64,000 nucleotides of DNA from Sialis fuliginosa (GCA_961205875.1 OY540819.1:7194501-7258500); one strand, 5' to 3'; positions 10,801 to 25,800 are shown, counted from the first letter of the stretch. The notes: generated by a model not told the origin, from the letters alone. Made by a program: numbers and translations.

Positions 10801-13800
10801 AAAGCAGAACACAAAATGTCAGTAAACCACCCGATATTATCGTCTTACATATCTCCGTACGTCACTGATTACCAGTAGCGTATTATGGAGAAGAAAATTA
10901 TTTTGTGTGCCCCTTTATGGTCTTAATTAGAGGAGGATCAGATACAATTTGCCCCTCTTTTAATTGTTAAGTAAGGTTTGTACATTATGTTGTAAAAAGG
11001 GCAACATCAAAAATTAAGCTGCATGCAATTTAAAAGCTCAAAATTGAATTGTATTTTCGTGTGTCTAGTTTCTTGATTTTTGAATTGCATTCGACATCAT
11101 AGCGTCAAAAATAAAGAAACATTAATAAATTTTGAATATGAAATAAATTATTGAATGAAACAATCGAATTGAACACAGCAAGGCTGGAAAAATGCAGCCA
11201 AAATTAAGCAAGCCATTAAACAATTCTGCAAATATTTAACTAAATAATGTTTCCAATTTTTTTATATATATAAAATATGATATTTTCTTCATTAAATTTG
11301 TTTTATTATTTAGTTAAATAAATACAAATTAAATCATGCATTATAAGGTATTAATTTTGTACGAATATATTGTTAAAAGTTTAAAAAATTAATATATTGT
11401 TAAGAAATGCATTTGTTATAAAAGAACTTACAATAAAATATACAAATATTCGTACATAATAATAAACATGAGATGTAAAGAAATGTTTTAAGTTAAAAAT
11501 AGAAATACAATTTGTCAAGTAAATGAATATATTTTTAGAACAATCTAAAAAATATACATTTCTATACATTGATGGAAAGGTGCCAGCATAGACGTCGACT
11601 TTCAACTTTTTTTGAGGGCAGAATAAACATAGTTATAAATATGTAATTATTTAAATTATTTATTAAAAATATATAACACAATTTGCATAGTGAATGTCGT
11701 AAGTAATTTTTAATAGTATTTATTTTATGTCCGGTATATATTTATGAATTAAAATAAAATTGTGCTTTCTAAAAACCCGGAAGTGAAAAAACTTGTGAGA
11801 TCTGCCCTCATTATAATTGTTAAGTTGACGCCTATGGGTGTCAAAATACAATTAAATGGTTCTAACAGATCATAAACTGAAAGCAAAATCTGTTAGAACT
11901 ACCGTTATTTAATTAATAAAAGCAAAATAAAGAAACTATTAAAAATGCAATATGTGAATGTGTCTTAGAACATACCATTTAGAAAATTCTTTGTTCCATA
12001 TTGATAACATTTTGAAATAGATAATGTTGGACATATTATGTCCAATAATATGTTTTTATGTGAATTATGAAAAATAAATAGAACATAATTTTAAGTATCC
12101 ATTTATATACAGATACAACATAAAAACGGGTGAAATTAACAATAATCACGACACGAATACCAACATCGAAAAGAGACAAAAATGTTAGAGTGGTTCATAA
12201 TTAATTTACCTCTTTATTTACCGAAATGAAAAATGTTAATTTATGACCAATCATTTATGTAATCATAAATATTTTACTTATGTAACAGATATAACGACAA
12301 TTTAAAAGTGATTATATAAACTTTTGGTCGAACAATTTACAAATTTATATTTGATAAATAAAAAGCAACATAACTTATGAACCATTCTATAAGATAGAGA
12401 AGAAGAAAGAAGAAATAAAGGAGTCAAATTATTGGCCACACGTACAAAAATTAGCAATATTTTTGTATAAATTTTTGCCACAATATACACATTTTACGAT
12501 ATATAAGGCTGATCACAACAGCTAAATAAAATAAATAAAAATAAAGAGGGCGGTAAATAAATAATAAAATAAATATACAGATATACATTACGACATAAAA
12601 TCAATACATGGATGCAATATTTTTTTTATTATTAGTCTTTTTTATATATGTAATTTTGTGGTAAAAAATTTCGGGGCGTTAACAATGGGGCATAATAAAA
12701 TAATTACTTAAAAATTTTAACAATGTCAAAAATTTTGCTTATTTTTTGAATGTACTTAAAAAGACGATAATGCCAAAATTGTAATATAAAAATATGGAGA
12801 AATTATAAAGGAGTAGTGGTCATGTTGTAAATCATAAATTCCGATTAAATTTGTTAAAATTTTTAAGTTCTATTAAATACTTTTAAATCAGATAGTTATT
12901 AAATTTGACATAATTGTAGACAGCTGCATCTCGAAGCGCCTGTTATCTAGTTTAGAAAAATTTAACATCAATAAGGATCGTCACGCAAAGCCTTATTAGC
13001 CCGTCTGGTAACTCTGTCAGCTCTGAAGGACAGAAAAGTTAAAAAGAACATAATTTGTATCAAATTATCGCATAGTTATGTATAATATTTTCGATAAGAA
13101 ATTACATACATAAGATTTATTTATGAACAACTGCACCAATATTTAATATTTACATTAAGATAGTTCTTAGAATTTGGTAAGGCCAGGAAAATATATATAA
13201 AATATTTTTACGTATATAGACAATATTTTTAGGTCAAAAAAAAATAAAGATAAATTATATCAACAAATGTATATTATATCAATAAGAAATAAGAGCGAAT
13301 TTTAAGAATTCTTTCTATTTCGTGACAGCATAATATGACGTCATGAAACATTTTTCTAAATGACAATATAGGTCATATTCAATATCATTAGAAATACACA
13401 CATAAAATTTGTCTTCAGAAAAAGGCTTCATGACGTTATAACTATGTAGTTATGAAGAAGAAAATACTGCTTAAAAATGCGCTTGAATTTTCTATCGAAT
13501 ATTTTGTAATGTACAGGCTGTCCAAAGTAAGCGTGAAATGCATGGGGATTTCTTAAATGGTACGAGATACAGATTCGGTTAAATGAGATTAATTATTTGT
13601 AAGGAAAGGGCGAGTATACCCAAAAAACTGAAAATTCGATATTTCTTTAAATGGCTATAACTTTGGCACTTTTTGTGTAAATTTGATTGGTGTATTTAAA
13701 ATTTTTATATCACATCTAGTTTCCGAGTTACAAAGCCCTAACTTTATTTCTTATGGGCCACTAAGTTGGCTATAGTGTATTTAAACATGTTTTTTACTCT

Positions 13801-16800
13801 ACTTTACAACGATATGTAACTTCTCATACTTTTTATTGAAAAATATAACATTTGTTTTTGTAATAGTTTATTGTTTACAAATATTCATTTGTTATTTTGG
13901 TTGTTGTTATTGTGATTTTTTTTCATGACCTATTTAAATGTTTGTAATAAAATACTTTACAAATATCACTATTTAGTATTTCGACATATTTTCGAAAATA
14001 AATATTTTAAATATACTATAGTGACTCGTAAGTTAGGGCTTGTAAATTGGAAAATAAAAGTGATATAAAAATTCTAAATACACCAATCAATTCTACACAA
14101 AAAGTGCTTTAAGAAACCGCAAACCAAAAGTACCTATCTACTTTGACAAAAAAGTTACAACTATTTAAAGAAATTCCGAATTTTCAGTTTCTTGGGTATA
14201 CTACCTAAACGACAGAATTATTAATATTTTTTGATGAAGTAATACTCACCCCTTCCCTACAAATAATTAATCTCCTTAATAGGAAATCCCTATGCATTTC
14301 ACGTTTATCTTGGACACCCTGTATATAAATATTATAATTTTTTTTGTAATGGTAATTTTAGATACAAAAAAGAATGCCAGTATGTGAAGTCCGAATTGAA
14401 TTATGAATCAATAAAGAATAATGAATGTATTTTTAGAAATGGAAAGTATAATAAGTTGATTTCTACAAGTTAGAATAAAATGATTCGTGTTTCGTTTAAA
14501 AAGTGCAATTGTTGTAAAGTATACACCGCGTTATAATTTTAGACACAGTTAAGACAACGAATAGACCTTATTATCCAATACTACGTAAAACAACAATATA
14601 ATGTGATGGATATTAGAGGAACCCGTTCGATAAAACGAATTAGCCAGACAAGGATAACGCTTTGCGTGAACTACGTAGGAGTGAGGGAGAGAGTGGGACA
14701 GAGATGGATATCTTGGCGATAGCTCTGACTGTAGCAGTCGGTACGACGCATCGTTGATAGAAGAAAAAAATATAAAATAATAATAATAAAATGAAGTAAA
14801 AGTGATAGAGACGTATTATTATTGCTTATTGTGTTTTTAACTCACGTGGTCGTTGAATAATCTGCACAGTCAACAAAGAATTTTCTTGAAACTCAAAAAA
14901 TTGTAATATATAAATATAAATATAAATAATGAATCAATCTTGACTACTATGGAAATGTGAGTGTAAAATAATTATATTCTCATCATTCGAATTGTAAAAA
15001 TAAGAATATATAATATATGCACTGTAAACTACGGTGAAATAAATATTACAAGGATGCTCCAATATTGTTAGTTCTCATTCAATAGCAAGCCTGCAAAATG
15101 CGAAATTTCAGCATCAGAAACAAATAAGTAAAAAGAAAACGTTTTTAATATATATTAATGAGTGTAAGATTTCAACTGAATGGACGCATTTATTTATCTT
15201 AAATAAATGGTGTAGGTGCAATGTAAAAATTGAAAACTGAAAAATACGATTGTTTCGATTGGAAAAATAGTATACATTAATTTTGATTCAAAAAAGAAAT
15301 AATTTATCAATTAATTATGAATTGAGAAAATCAGATATATTTGTTTGGAAAAATAGAAATACAAAATAGATATGATTGATTTACTTATGAAAAGATTTCA
15401 ATATATTTTTATGCATATAGATATTTTATTTAAATAATACAAATATATATCTGATAGTTTCATCCAACTTTGAAGAACTAACAACAACTGATTAAATGTT
15501 AATATTAGTTTTCTTTTTGAATAACTGTTATAAATAAATATTTAATGTAAGCGTCAAATAGTAACTTGAAATTCTAAAGTTGTACTACGAATACATTATA
15601 TGGTAAATATATAAATAGTAATAAAATGCAGAACTAAATTATTATAAGCAGAATAAGAAATCACTACTAATTAGGCATGAAATGAAATAAAGTAAGGTTA
15701 ACACGTTAATCGCTATCAGTTAGATTTAAGAAACATACTTTCATTATTTGTTAAGTTTCAGTAATTTCAATACAGGACCGTTCTTTTCTATTAGACAACA
15801 AATCTAGGCAGCTATCTTGGGGTCAATTTTTTTTATAGGACAGACGTTTCATATTAAAGAAGAATTCAAAAACAGTTACATTTGCAGTTTTTAATTATAT
15901 TTAATTTTTGTAAATAAAGCATAAAACGGACATTTTTATATAAATAATGTAGTTTCACTATTGATTAAGTTAAATTTATGATAGAATAGCAGCAGCGAAA
16001 CGTTTTACATTTAATTTAAAACAGTGGCGTCGCTAAGGGGGGTGACACCCGGGGCGTAAATCGAGAAAGTCACCCCTCCCCTCTCGCCAAAAGTCAATAG
16101 GTTTTATTTTTTATACTTTAGGCAAGTGTCACCCCTGTGATTTTTAATGACAGAAAAAATATCCATTTTTTTAAATAAATGGGATGGTTATCACACCTCT
16201 TATAGACTTTCAATGACAACAATTTTTTGTGCACATTTTACTCCCTGGAAGCTTAAAATAACCTTTGAGGGTGACACCCTAGCCCCACCCCCCTTAGCGA
16301 CGCTGAGGATTTAAATTTGAAAGATTTCGTATTTTTATATTAATTGTAAAATTATCTGTCTCCATATCCCACTGCCGCTGTGATAGAATATATATTTGTA
16401 TAAATATTTTAGCGATTAACGTGTTAAAAGCATGCAACTCATATAGATAGATAGTGTGTAAAATACTTTAGTGCATAACAATGTAAATAAATTAAAATTT
16501 CGCATTTTGATATAAACGTATTTAAATTTGAAAGTAATGCAAGTGTTTGTATTAAAATTGAAAAGCAATGGAGCACCCTATCAAAGATATGAGCGAATTA
16601 AGAAACGCAAACGAAAATTGAATCCAAAACGAGCTATTGAAATAGTGAGATAAAACAAAACCAGTAATAAAAAAACCAAACCAAAAAATCATTAAGTAAA
16701 TAAATAATAAATGAAAATAAAAATCATTATTATCATCATCATTAATTTGTTCGTACGTCATGTCGCCGTATCCGACTGTGGTCATCGTAACAACCGCCCA

Positions 16801-19800
16801 CCAGAACGCGTCGGGGATGGACTTGAAGAACGAGTTCTCGCTGCCTGCTTCGGCGAAGTAGACTGCGCTCGAGAACAGCACGACACCTGCAAGCGAAGCG
16901 AGACATTCGTCAGAGAGCTAGGGTATGCGTACCTCATGTCGCCGTAGCCGACAGTTGTCATGGTGACCACTGCCCACCAGAACGCGTCCGGGATAGACTT
17001 GAAGAACGACTGCTCGCTGCCGGCTTCCGCGAAGTACACCGCGCTCGAGAACAGGATCACCCCTGCAACACGTCACCGCGACATCGCACGTCATCGCCAC
17101 ACGCGCGCGCGACAAGCGTTAGTACTCTCGTCGTACTATCGTATGTACCGCACTACACCAGTCAACGTGCAGCGGTTCACACGCATCTATCAAATATTTG
17201 CCTCTCTCCCTATACTTCCCACTGTGACTTGTACAATGTACATTCAAACAAACATTATCAACTGTAAAACTAGTCAAGATAATGGTTTCAATTTTAAACA
17301 AATATGTATTCTAAATACATCGTGGGCATCTGCAGGAAAGGGCAAATAGGGTATTACTCTCTTCAATATTATAAGTAATACCTAAACGTACAATTTTACT
17401 AATTTATATGTTTAGAACCGCTGCTTTATTCACTGATATAATGATAAATACACACATACAATTAGTACATCTTATTGAATAATAAAAAATATTTTTTTAC
17501 ATCAACAGACGTACTAACTATATAAATAATATAGCAAGGGTAAAAAAAAAAAACTTATTGTGTTAATTACTAAAAAAATTGCTATGAACTAATTTTTGTA
17601 AAAAAGGATTTTATCTCTGTGCGTCACTTATTAGCCCCGATATTATAAAGAATATCCTTCAGGTTAAAGTGGAAATTTTTCTACGATGTTTGTGATTTGA
17701 AAATAGCCATAGACAATATAACACAATTGTTGGCATTTCGTAGAAAGAATTTTTGTATAATATCGGACCTTATAAAGAAAGTGTAAGAACTAATGTAAAA
17801 GTATTTTACGCTAATAAGTTTAAAGTTACTAAAGCAAAATAAATAAAGATACTAAGCAATAGATTATGGCGTAAAATATAAAATAGATATGGTAGAGTTC
17901 TGATCGATCCGATTAGAAAATTTTTAAGTCGATGAGAGTAAAGGAAAAAGTATTAATAAATATTGTTTTCATTAAAATGGGGAAAACTATTGAAATAAAA
18001 TTTTCTGTAGATTAGAATGACAATAGTTAATATACTTATTGATCATATGTTTTAATTATATTTACAATGACATTTATAATTTTTTAGTAAAAACCATATT
18101 TATGATACTTTCCGAACTTATATTAAACGAAATATTTTTGTTTTGTTCGATAAATATGGTGGCTCGGACAATAGGTGTCAAACACATTTATTTTTAAAAT
18201 AGATTTAAAATAAATATTGAGCAGACGTTAAACGGGAAATGAACCTATATATTTTGGCACACGAGAAGAATGCCAATGGTAAATTAGATACGAAAACAAA
18301 ACCGCGTTATTTTGTTTCTTCGACAAAACAACTGACAATTGTATTTTTGTTTTCTCATTACTTTTTATTTGAACTTTATCATATGTCAAATAGTTCGTGA
18401 AATTGTTCAAGTCAACATAGATGAAAATTAATTGCATTAATTGACTCGCAACTGTCATAAGATTATGAAAATATATTTTTTTATTAATGTTGATTTTCCT
18501 AAATGACTAAAAGACGCTTAGCATTCAAATGAAGTTTAAAAATATATACTTTTAAATCCCCCTCCCCCCACCTGCACTAAAGATTTTTCTATTCAATCTA
18601 TTGGTTATGAAAATACTAAAAATAATAATCACACAATTCAAAACAAACTGTTAAAATATCAAAGAATAATAATACATATTTGCAATATTATAATTTAGAA
18701 AATCGTATAATTAGCAGGAAAACTAATGGATTTATAATTCCATTATTAAAAACTAATTAGCACACTAACTATTTATATCAGCGAATAATTTTGAGAAACA
18801 GTTTTAAAGATGAAAATAGATTTGTTCATACATCTTCCTATTTATTAAATAAGTCGACCAGAAGCCAAAATACGATTAATTCTTTCTTGTACAGGATAAA
18901 AAAACGTCCACTCTTTGTCGACATAATACTTTGTAACTATAAAATATAGAAATATCGGAAGGATTATAAAATGTTAGCTTAAAAAAACAAAAATTTTAAA
19001 TCAGTTCCGACGAATCATTTATTAGTTGTAACCCTTAAAATATAATATATTTCTTAATTATAATTTCTAAAACTTATTAAAAACCGTTAATGATACATTT
19101 TTGTATTACTTGACTTTTTATAAGATTCGTAAGTCATTTTTATATTTAACGTAATCATTAATTGTAAACACAATATTCGAATAAATTATGACGTTTTATC
19201 TGATTGGGAAAACACTCTTTTGTTTTTGTCTACTGAAAACAATTGCAATATTAACATCCAATTAGTAAATTAGCTCACTTGTATTTCAGAAACCATTGTT
19301 TTTTTTACTTAAAGGGTTACATCTACTTAACGATTCATAGAAATGATTTGAAATTTTAATACCCAAAATTAAACTTTATAATAAACATTTTAAGATAATT
19401 TTAAAGTTTCTATGATTATTTGTATCAGAATACTGTCACTAAACACAGAGCCGGTCTTAGCAAGTCTGATGCCCTGGGCGAGATTTACTTCCCTTTCCCC
19501 CCAAAAATTCTCAAAAATCACCGAAAATGTCATTTTTATATCATCTCGCACATTTTTTGATACATTACAAACAAAATGAGCCCAAATTGAACTCTCTACC
19601 ACTAATAGAATCGGATATATGTCGTCATGAAATTGGGTCTCTCACTATTGTAATCCAATAACAGAAAAAAAATAATTTCGAAAAAGACGCCCCCAAAGAT
19701 CTAGCGCCCAGAGCAACTGCTCTGACTAAACAGAATACATTTATGTAGTTATTAGGTTTGGCATTGGAACGGACACATTGTGCAATTTACAAGCTATATC

Positions 19801-22800
19801 ATACCTAACATTTCTTCCGTATCGCATTAAGCGATTAATTTACAATTATAAAAGTCGGTACATTAATTTTAAACTGACACCAATTTAATATCTAAATTGC
19901 TACGTTTTGAGTTACAGAGTGCCATTAACTGATTCAGTGCTGGCGTTACAGTCTATTAGATTTATTGTTATTTATCAATTAACTTTGACATCGCGCTATT
20001 TGTAAAGTTTACGGCCTTGATTGTAATGTATAGTCTTTATTGATAAGTGCATTTGACCTGTTTTCTATATCTATTGGAAATGGTCGTTTAAATAAATTTT
20101 GTCATTATTACTACTACGCAAAATAAAATATTCTTAAGTAAAATTCATTGTTTTTCGTTTTTTATAATTTCGATGTTGAAGTATTAAAAGAGGTTTTTAC
20201 GAGAAAATGAATTAATTAATTTTCCTTAATTGGGGAAGTACCAATTTTTAATTCAACAAAAAAATTATTATTAGTGTCTACATCATAATATGTGTCTTCA
20301 TTTTAATTGATTCCGAATTAACGAAAAGAATAATGGCACCATATGGTTCCATTTGCAAAATGTGTGAAGTCAATTTTCACTTATATAATTTTCGAAAATA
20401 TTTTTATATATTAATTCCACTTTCTGGTTATGATCCTGGACAAATAAATCTGACTATATTGACTCATCAACCTTATATAAGAACCTTTTTTTTATAAAAA
20501 GGACATTGGTATTTAATAATTAAATTATTATTTTTAATAAAAATAATATCTGCTCAGTATTTATAAAATATTTCAACCGATCCAATTGTTTATTTATCAT
20601 TCAGTAGAATTTTTCCTCACAATTATTGTGCACCGTTCGGTGCATGTGCGTTTGGCAACGCCGCACTAGCGTTGTCTTGGTGGCTGCTGACGTCACCGTC
20701 GAGCCAATCAATGCGCGCGGTAACTGTAACCATGACAACCGAGATGCTGCAGCGGCGTTGCCAGCGTGCGCGTCGGGCCGGCACGCTTACCAAATTATTA
20801 CATTTGAATATTTGCAGTAAAAAAAAAAATACAATGCATCGAATCGTACCAAAACTCTATTAGATAGAGATAGAGAGATGATGATAAACAGAAACAAGGA
20901 GAGAAAGATATAAAATAGATATCCTGAAAGTGAGAGATGATGATGCTGAATTTTCCGCTACTCCTGAAACGTGTAATATTTAAATGATACCGTGAGTGTA
21001 ATCCTTTGGCAATCACAAGTTTCACTGATTCAAAGCACTCACATCACAATAATACAATGCGGCACATATCGATTCACTTTTCTGGTTATCGTCACAAACT
21101 TACCGATAAACAAGAAAAATATGAGCAATCCGAGTTCTCGCATAGACGCTTTGAGCGTCCTGCCGAGAATCTGGAGCCCTTTGGAGTGGCGGGAGAGTTT
21201 GAATATCCTAAAGACCCGGACCAGTCTGATGACCCTGAGGATGGCCAGTGACATCGCCTGGTTGGTACTCTTGTCCTGCGGACTGACGGGCGCCCGCGGC
21301 AAGTTGAGGGTATCCTCCTCTTCGGCCACTACAGTCGCGAGGGTGATGAAGTAGGGAATGATAGCGATTATATCTATGATGTTCATCACATCCCTGAAGA
21401 AGTTGAGCTTGTTGGGACACGCGAGAAATCGTACCGACAGTTCGAATGTAAACCAAATTATGCATATCGTCTCTATGAGGAAGAACGGATCGGTTATGTC
21501 GGGCACCTCGTCCTCCTCGATCTTGGTGCCGTTTGTGGTCGTGTTGAACACCTTGTAGTGCTTGAACTCGGGAAGCGTCTCTAGGCAGAATATTACGATC
21601 GAGAGGAGGATCACGAACACGCTGATGATGGCCACCACTCGCGCCGCCTGCGAACTCTCCGGGTACTCGAATAGCAGCCACACCTTCCGCTGAAACTCGT
21701 GTGACGGCAACGGTTTCTCCTCCTCCTTGATGAAGCCCTCATCCTCTCTGAAAACACACACATATCATTAATTATGTGACTGTGATATAACTAACCTTTG
21801 ATTATGAATACGTAACAAGCTACCTTTACTGTTTCCAAAAATTTTCACCAAATGTCATTTTTTTAAGTTGTTTAAATTTCTTTTCAGTATAAGATCATAG
21901 TTTTATCATTATCATGTTTTGGTTTGTGACATCCCATAGACTTTCGTTGATTTTTTTCAATACAAATGAATAATACGTCACTTCTAGTCGGAGCTAAGCG
22001 GTAACAGTTTTAGGTAGTGTGTTAGGAGTCAATTTTCCTTATCTAAGGTACTAATTGTGGCGTAACTAGAGAATACTTTAATGCAATCACAGGTATTCAA
22101 AAGACATTGATAATACTCCTTTATATTTGAGTCAAATATTTTTTATATGAGCAAGGACCTGAATTTATTTATATATTAATATATTTAAGTGGTTATTAGA
22201 CAAAGGTAGATAAATATAATTTTTTTTAATGAAACGTTTGTATCTGAAAAAAATCGTTTACGAAGTTATATTATTTATTTATTAAAATAAAAAATCTCGT
22301 AGTTACGCCACTGTATACTACATCTCACACACACACGCTTGATTAGCACACACTCGTCAAAAATAAACGCATGTTAAAACAACTGGTGTATTAGGGATAC
22401 AATAAAAAAAAATCACACCAGATATATGGAGATTAAATACAAATACATTCTGGATTCTTTCATATCATATTTTAAAATTCTAAAGATAGCCATCTTAATT
22501 TAAATGTCTATATCGAATAACGATATAAAAATAATTATAACTACGTCCGTAATGAAAGGGTAAAGAGAGGTAAATTTGAAACGATAATTTTCATTCAATA
22601 ATGTTCAAAATAAACTGAAGCTGATGGTTAATGTTCTAATTAATAGGGCACTTTAGGGCACACAGTAATTAATTTTAAGAACTAAATAACTGTAATTATG
22701 ATTCAATTTAGTAATTATTTAATGATACATGGCGAAATATATCACATTCCAAATTTCCTATTACGCAAATATCGGGGTTAAATAGAAGAGGCTAATATAA

Positions 22801-25800
22801 TAGATATTATATTTTTAGTAGAAAAGATAATATTATGTGCAAAAAATATTTATTTTGGTTTTTTAAATTTTTAACAATTGATTTTTAATACCGTTAAGAG
22901 TTTTTCAAAATTTGAATAAAAATTAAATGTTTTTTTATTATAATTCTTTGAAATATAGGCCTTTATTTTTACTCATCCTTTTAGGATTTTTAAAGATATT
23001 GTTTAGTATCCGAGGTAGTATATATTTTATTTCCATAAGAATAAGCATGTATGGTATGATACCTATTATAAATACTAACACAAATTCAACCATACTATAT
23101 ATAGTAAAACTACATTCGTTATAAGTTGAATATTTTATACCAAACGTGTATTTTTTTTGTTAAAATTCAGAAGAATGAATTTTGATTATTCAAATATTAG
23201 TCGAAATTAAGGCGAAAACAAAATTACAACAGTAAAAAATTCATTTAGCCTTCACTATGTTTGTCTCTCTCGTTGCCCTTTCGCGTATAAGCGGTGTAAT
23301 ATGAGTTTGTTAATTAAAAAAGAGGGAATTTTCCGGATTGACTCCGGGTAAACGATCTCCGTATAATTGAGATTATGTAATAGCAACTATTAAATACATG
23401 TGTCTTCAAGTATTGATTATTAATAAATTTCAAAACTAAACCGTACTGAAATGGCTACTTAGAAACCAATTTCTGTTGATTGAATTTGCTAATACATACA
23501 GTAGAATTCTAGCTTTAGAACTTTCAAGAAATTAAAAATTTCTATTTAGGAACATTTTTGTTAGTAATATTTTTTAAATAAATTACAGAAATGGCCAAAA
23601 ATAATCTGATTATGTACAATTGTACATATCTGATACAGTAAAATCCTAACAACAAATTCAATAAATAAATAATAATAATAGTAAACTATACTACAATAGC
23701 TACTAAAAAAATAACAAGCAATAAAACCTTTATAAAAAGTCAAGAACCGATATATTGGTATTATAAATTTACGAATACGTATTAAGGGATTCACCTGTAT
23801 ATAAAAGAAACTGTTAACAAATTAACAGCTGGCAAAAGAATGATTTATAATGAGTAGAAGCATTTTGTGTAAACTTAATCAGTTGTTAAATTAAATTTCG
23901 TTCGCTTTGTTACATTTCTTTGACAGAGAGTTTAAGACAGCTTAAAAAACTACTAATTCTCGTTTTAGATGATTTTCTAGCAACGATGTGTTAAATAGTT
24001 CCAAATTGTGTACTTGGTGCCAAAAATATTGCAAAACATTGATTTAGTTAAATATTGTTGTAAATTTTAACTATTAAAATTTAACAGTTCTAGAATTTGT
24101 TTTCGATGCTTTAAATTTTGCTATATATAAATTAATTTTTATTATACAAATTAAAAGAGAGGCCAATTAAAAAAAAACTTTTTTGATTGGTAAATAAAAA
24201 TTTCTTTTACTAGATTTTTTTTCAAATGGGCTTCATTTTTCATTTGCACCTCGGCCCTGAAGATGTGTAAGTACGGCCCTGAATTTATACATATATAATA
24301 AATGCATACCTATATGTAGTTCGAAACGATTATAACTATCGTTTATGAAACTGATCAAATTAAATAATTTTGTATATTCAAATATAAAATGCATATATTC
24401 ATTAGTTAGTCAAAGCAATTATCAATTAGAAAAAATAAATACCAAGGACATGTTTTTTAATGTAAACATTTAACCTCATCTAAAATTTCAATACCCTAAT
24501 CCTTGTCTTGACTACCAAAATACCGATTAAGAAGGACAATCTAATTACATTTATGATGATAATATAGAGACACACAGAACAAGAGAGAAAGATAGAGATA
24601 GCAAGTGTGTTACATCGAGATTCAGTACTGCAGTGCGCAAATTATCAAAACGTAAGAAGGAAGTTGTTGAGAAATGATTTGAACGTTTCTGCAGCCAGGA
24701 AAAATGAAAAATGCTAATATTTTCAGAGAATGGTATAGAGTTGTATTCTCAGAAATAATCGATATGAGGTCGTTTCTAAGAACGCATTGTTTTTATTGAT
24801 TTTGGTGAATATTTTGATTGTTTTCAGAGACCTTGGACTATTATTTTTTTTTAAATTAATGATATGTCAGTATTTTAGATATTGAAATCATTCGATTTTA
24901 TTATTATATAATTTGTATTTCTATAATTTTTTATTTTCATCAGTTTTTTTTGAATGAATTTATTATGAAATGAAAATTTACTGAAATATTTCATAGTTAC
25001 ATTTATTGGAAACTTTGATTATTAAGTCTTTAGTCTCTTAAAAAATTCAGGAAAAATCCCTAATTGTTAAAAACAATATTTTATAAATAAAATGTACAAA
25101 ACCATATTATAAACAATTTATGATAATAATATAGCCTTAAATTTCATACAATCAGTTTTAGTAAGTAAAATAAGTATTGTAAGAACAGGTATAAATTTAA
25201 CGAAAAGGTAACCTAAACTTGTCTAATTGATATTAATTAAAATTTACTAATTAATCTAATATAATTTAAACTTTCAACATTTTTTTTCATTCCTGCGTTC
25301 TACTACTATGCAATGGCCTTTCAAACCACGCCATTGTCCATTTTAATGTTCTGTTATTCTTCCATTCTCTCTTTTTACTTTTGATACAATAAACAATTAA
25401 GAATCTTTAAAATTAATATCATAAAATATTTATTTTTTCCTTATTAAAACTAAACAATAATACTGTTATATAATTACTTTAAGATAATATGAAATTGCAC
25501 ACCCCAAGCTATGCTGGGAAGTGTGTTTTATTCTCGTCCTAAAATATTTTTTGATTAAATGAGTATTATATCTTATATTTTTTTAGTAACCCACATAAAA
25601 GTTTACATTTTCTGAAAAAGAACATTACAGTCTTCATATTTACTTAGTTTAATATCGATTGGTTTTAATTTTCTGTTATAAAAATATAAACAAAGTTCCA
25701 TTTGTCGAGAAATTGACATTTTTAAGTTACGGCAACACGCTTCAGATCGCAAAACGTAATAAATTAACAGAAATTCTTTTGAATTAACTTCATTATTATC

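Larger units (their letters stand above)
10785..16756 (-). other. Shaker intron between the Thr pore exon and the S6 exon
   Basis: 5972 nt, AT-rich. It holds a degenerate inverted-repeat element (11579-11842), a perfect CRE palindrome (13336-13343), a long foldback element (13512-14323) and an hAT-type MITE (16022-16308). I searched for a second S6 exon by its protein pattern and saw none. Confidence 0.8.
17063..21103 (-). other. Shaker intron between the S1-S5 exon and the Arg pore exon
   Basis: 4041 nt. The 60 bases next to the Arg exon are GC-rich and lack pyrimidines. Elsewhere it is AT-rich, with a truncated hAT-like element (19446-19735) and a GC-rich island with a perfect CRE (20626-20800). 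Confidence 0.8.

Noticed and set aside
16711-17349. Plus-strand frames over the pore exons
   Set aside because: They mirror the minus-strand Shaker pore exons and do not resemble any protein.
21006-21681. Frames of 66-157 codons overlapping the S1-S5 exon in other frames or strands
   Set aside because: Shadows of a highly conserved coding exon.
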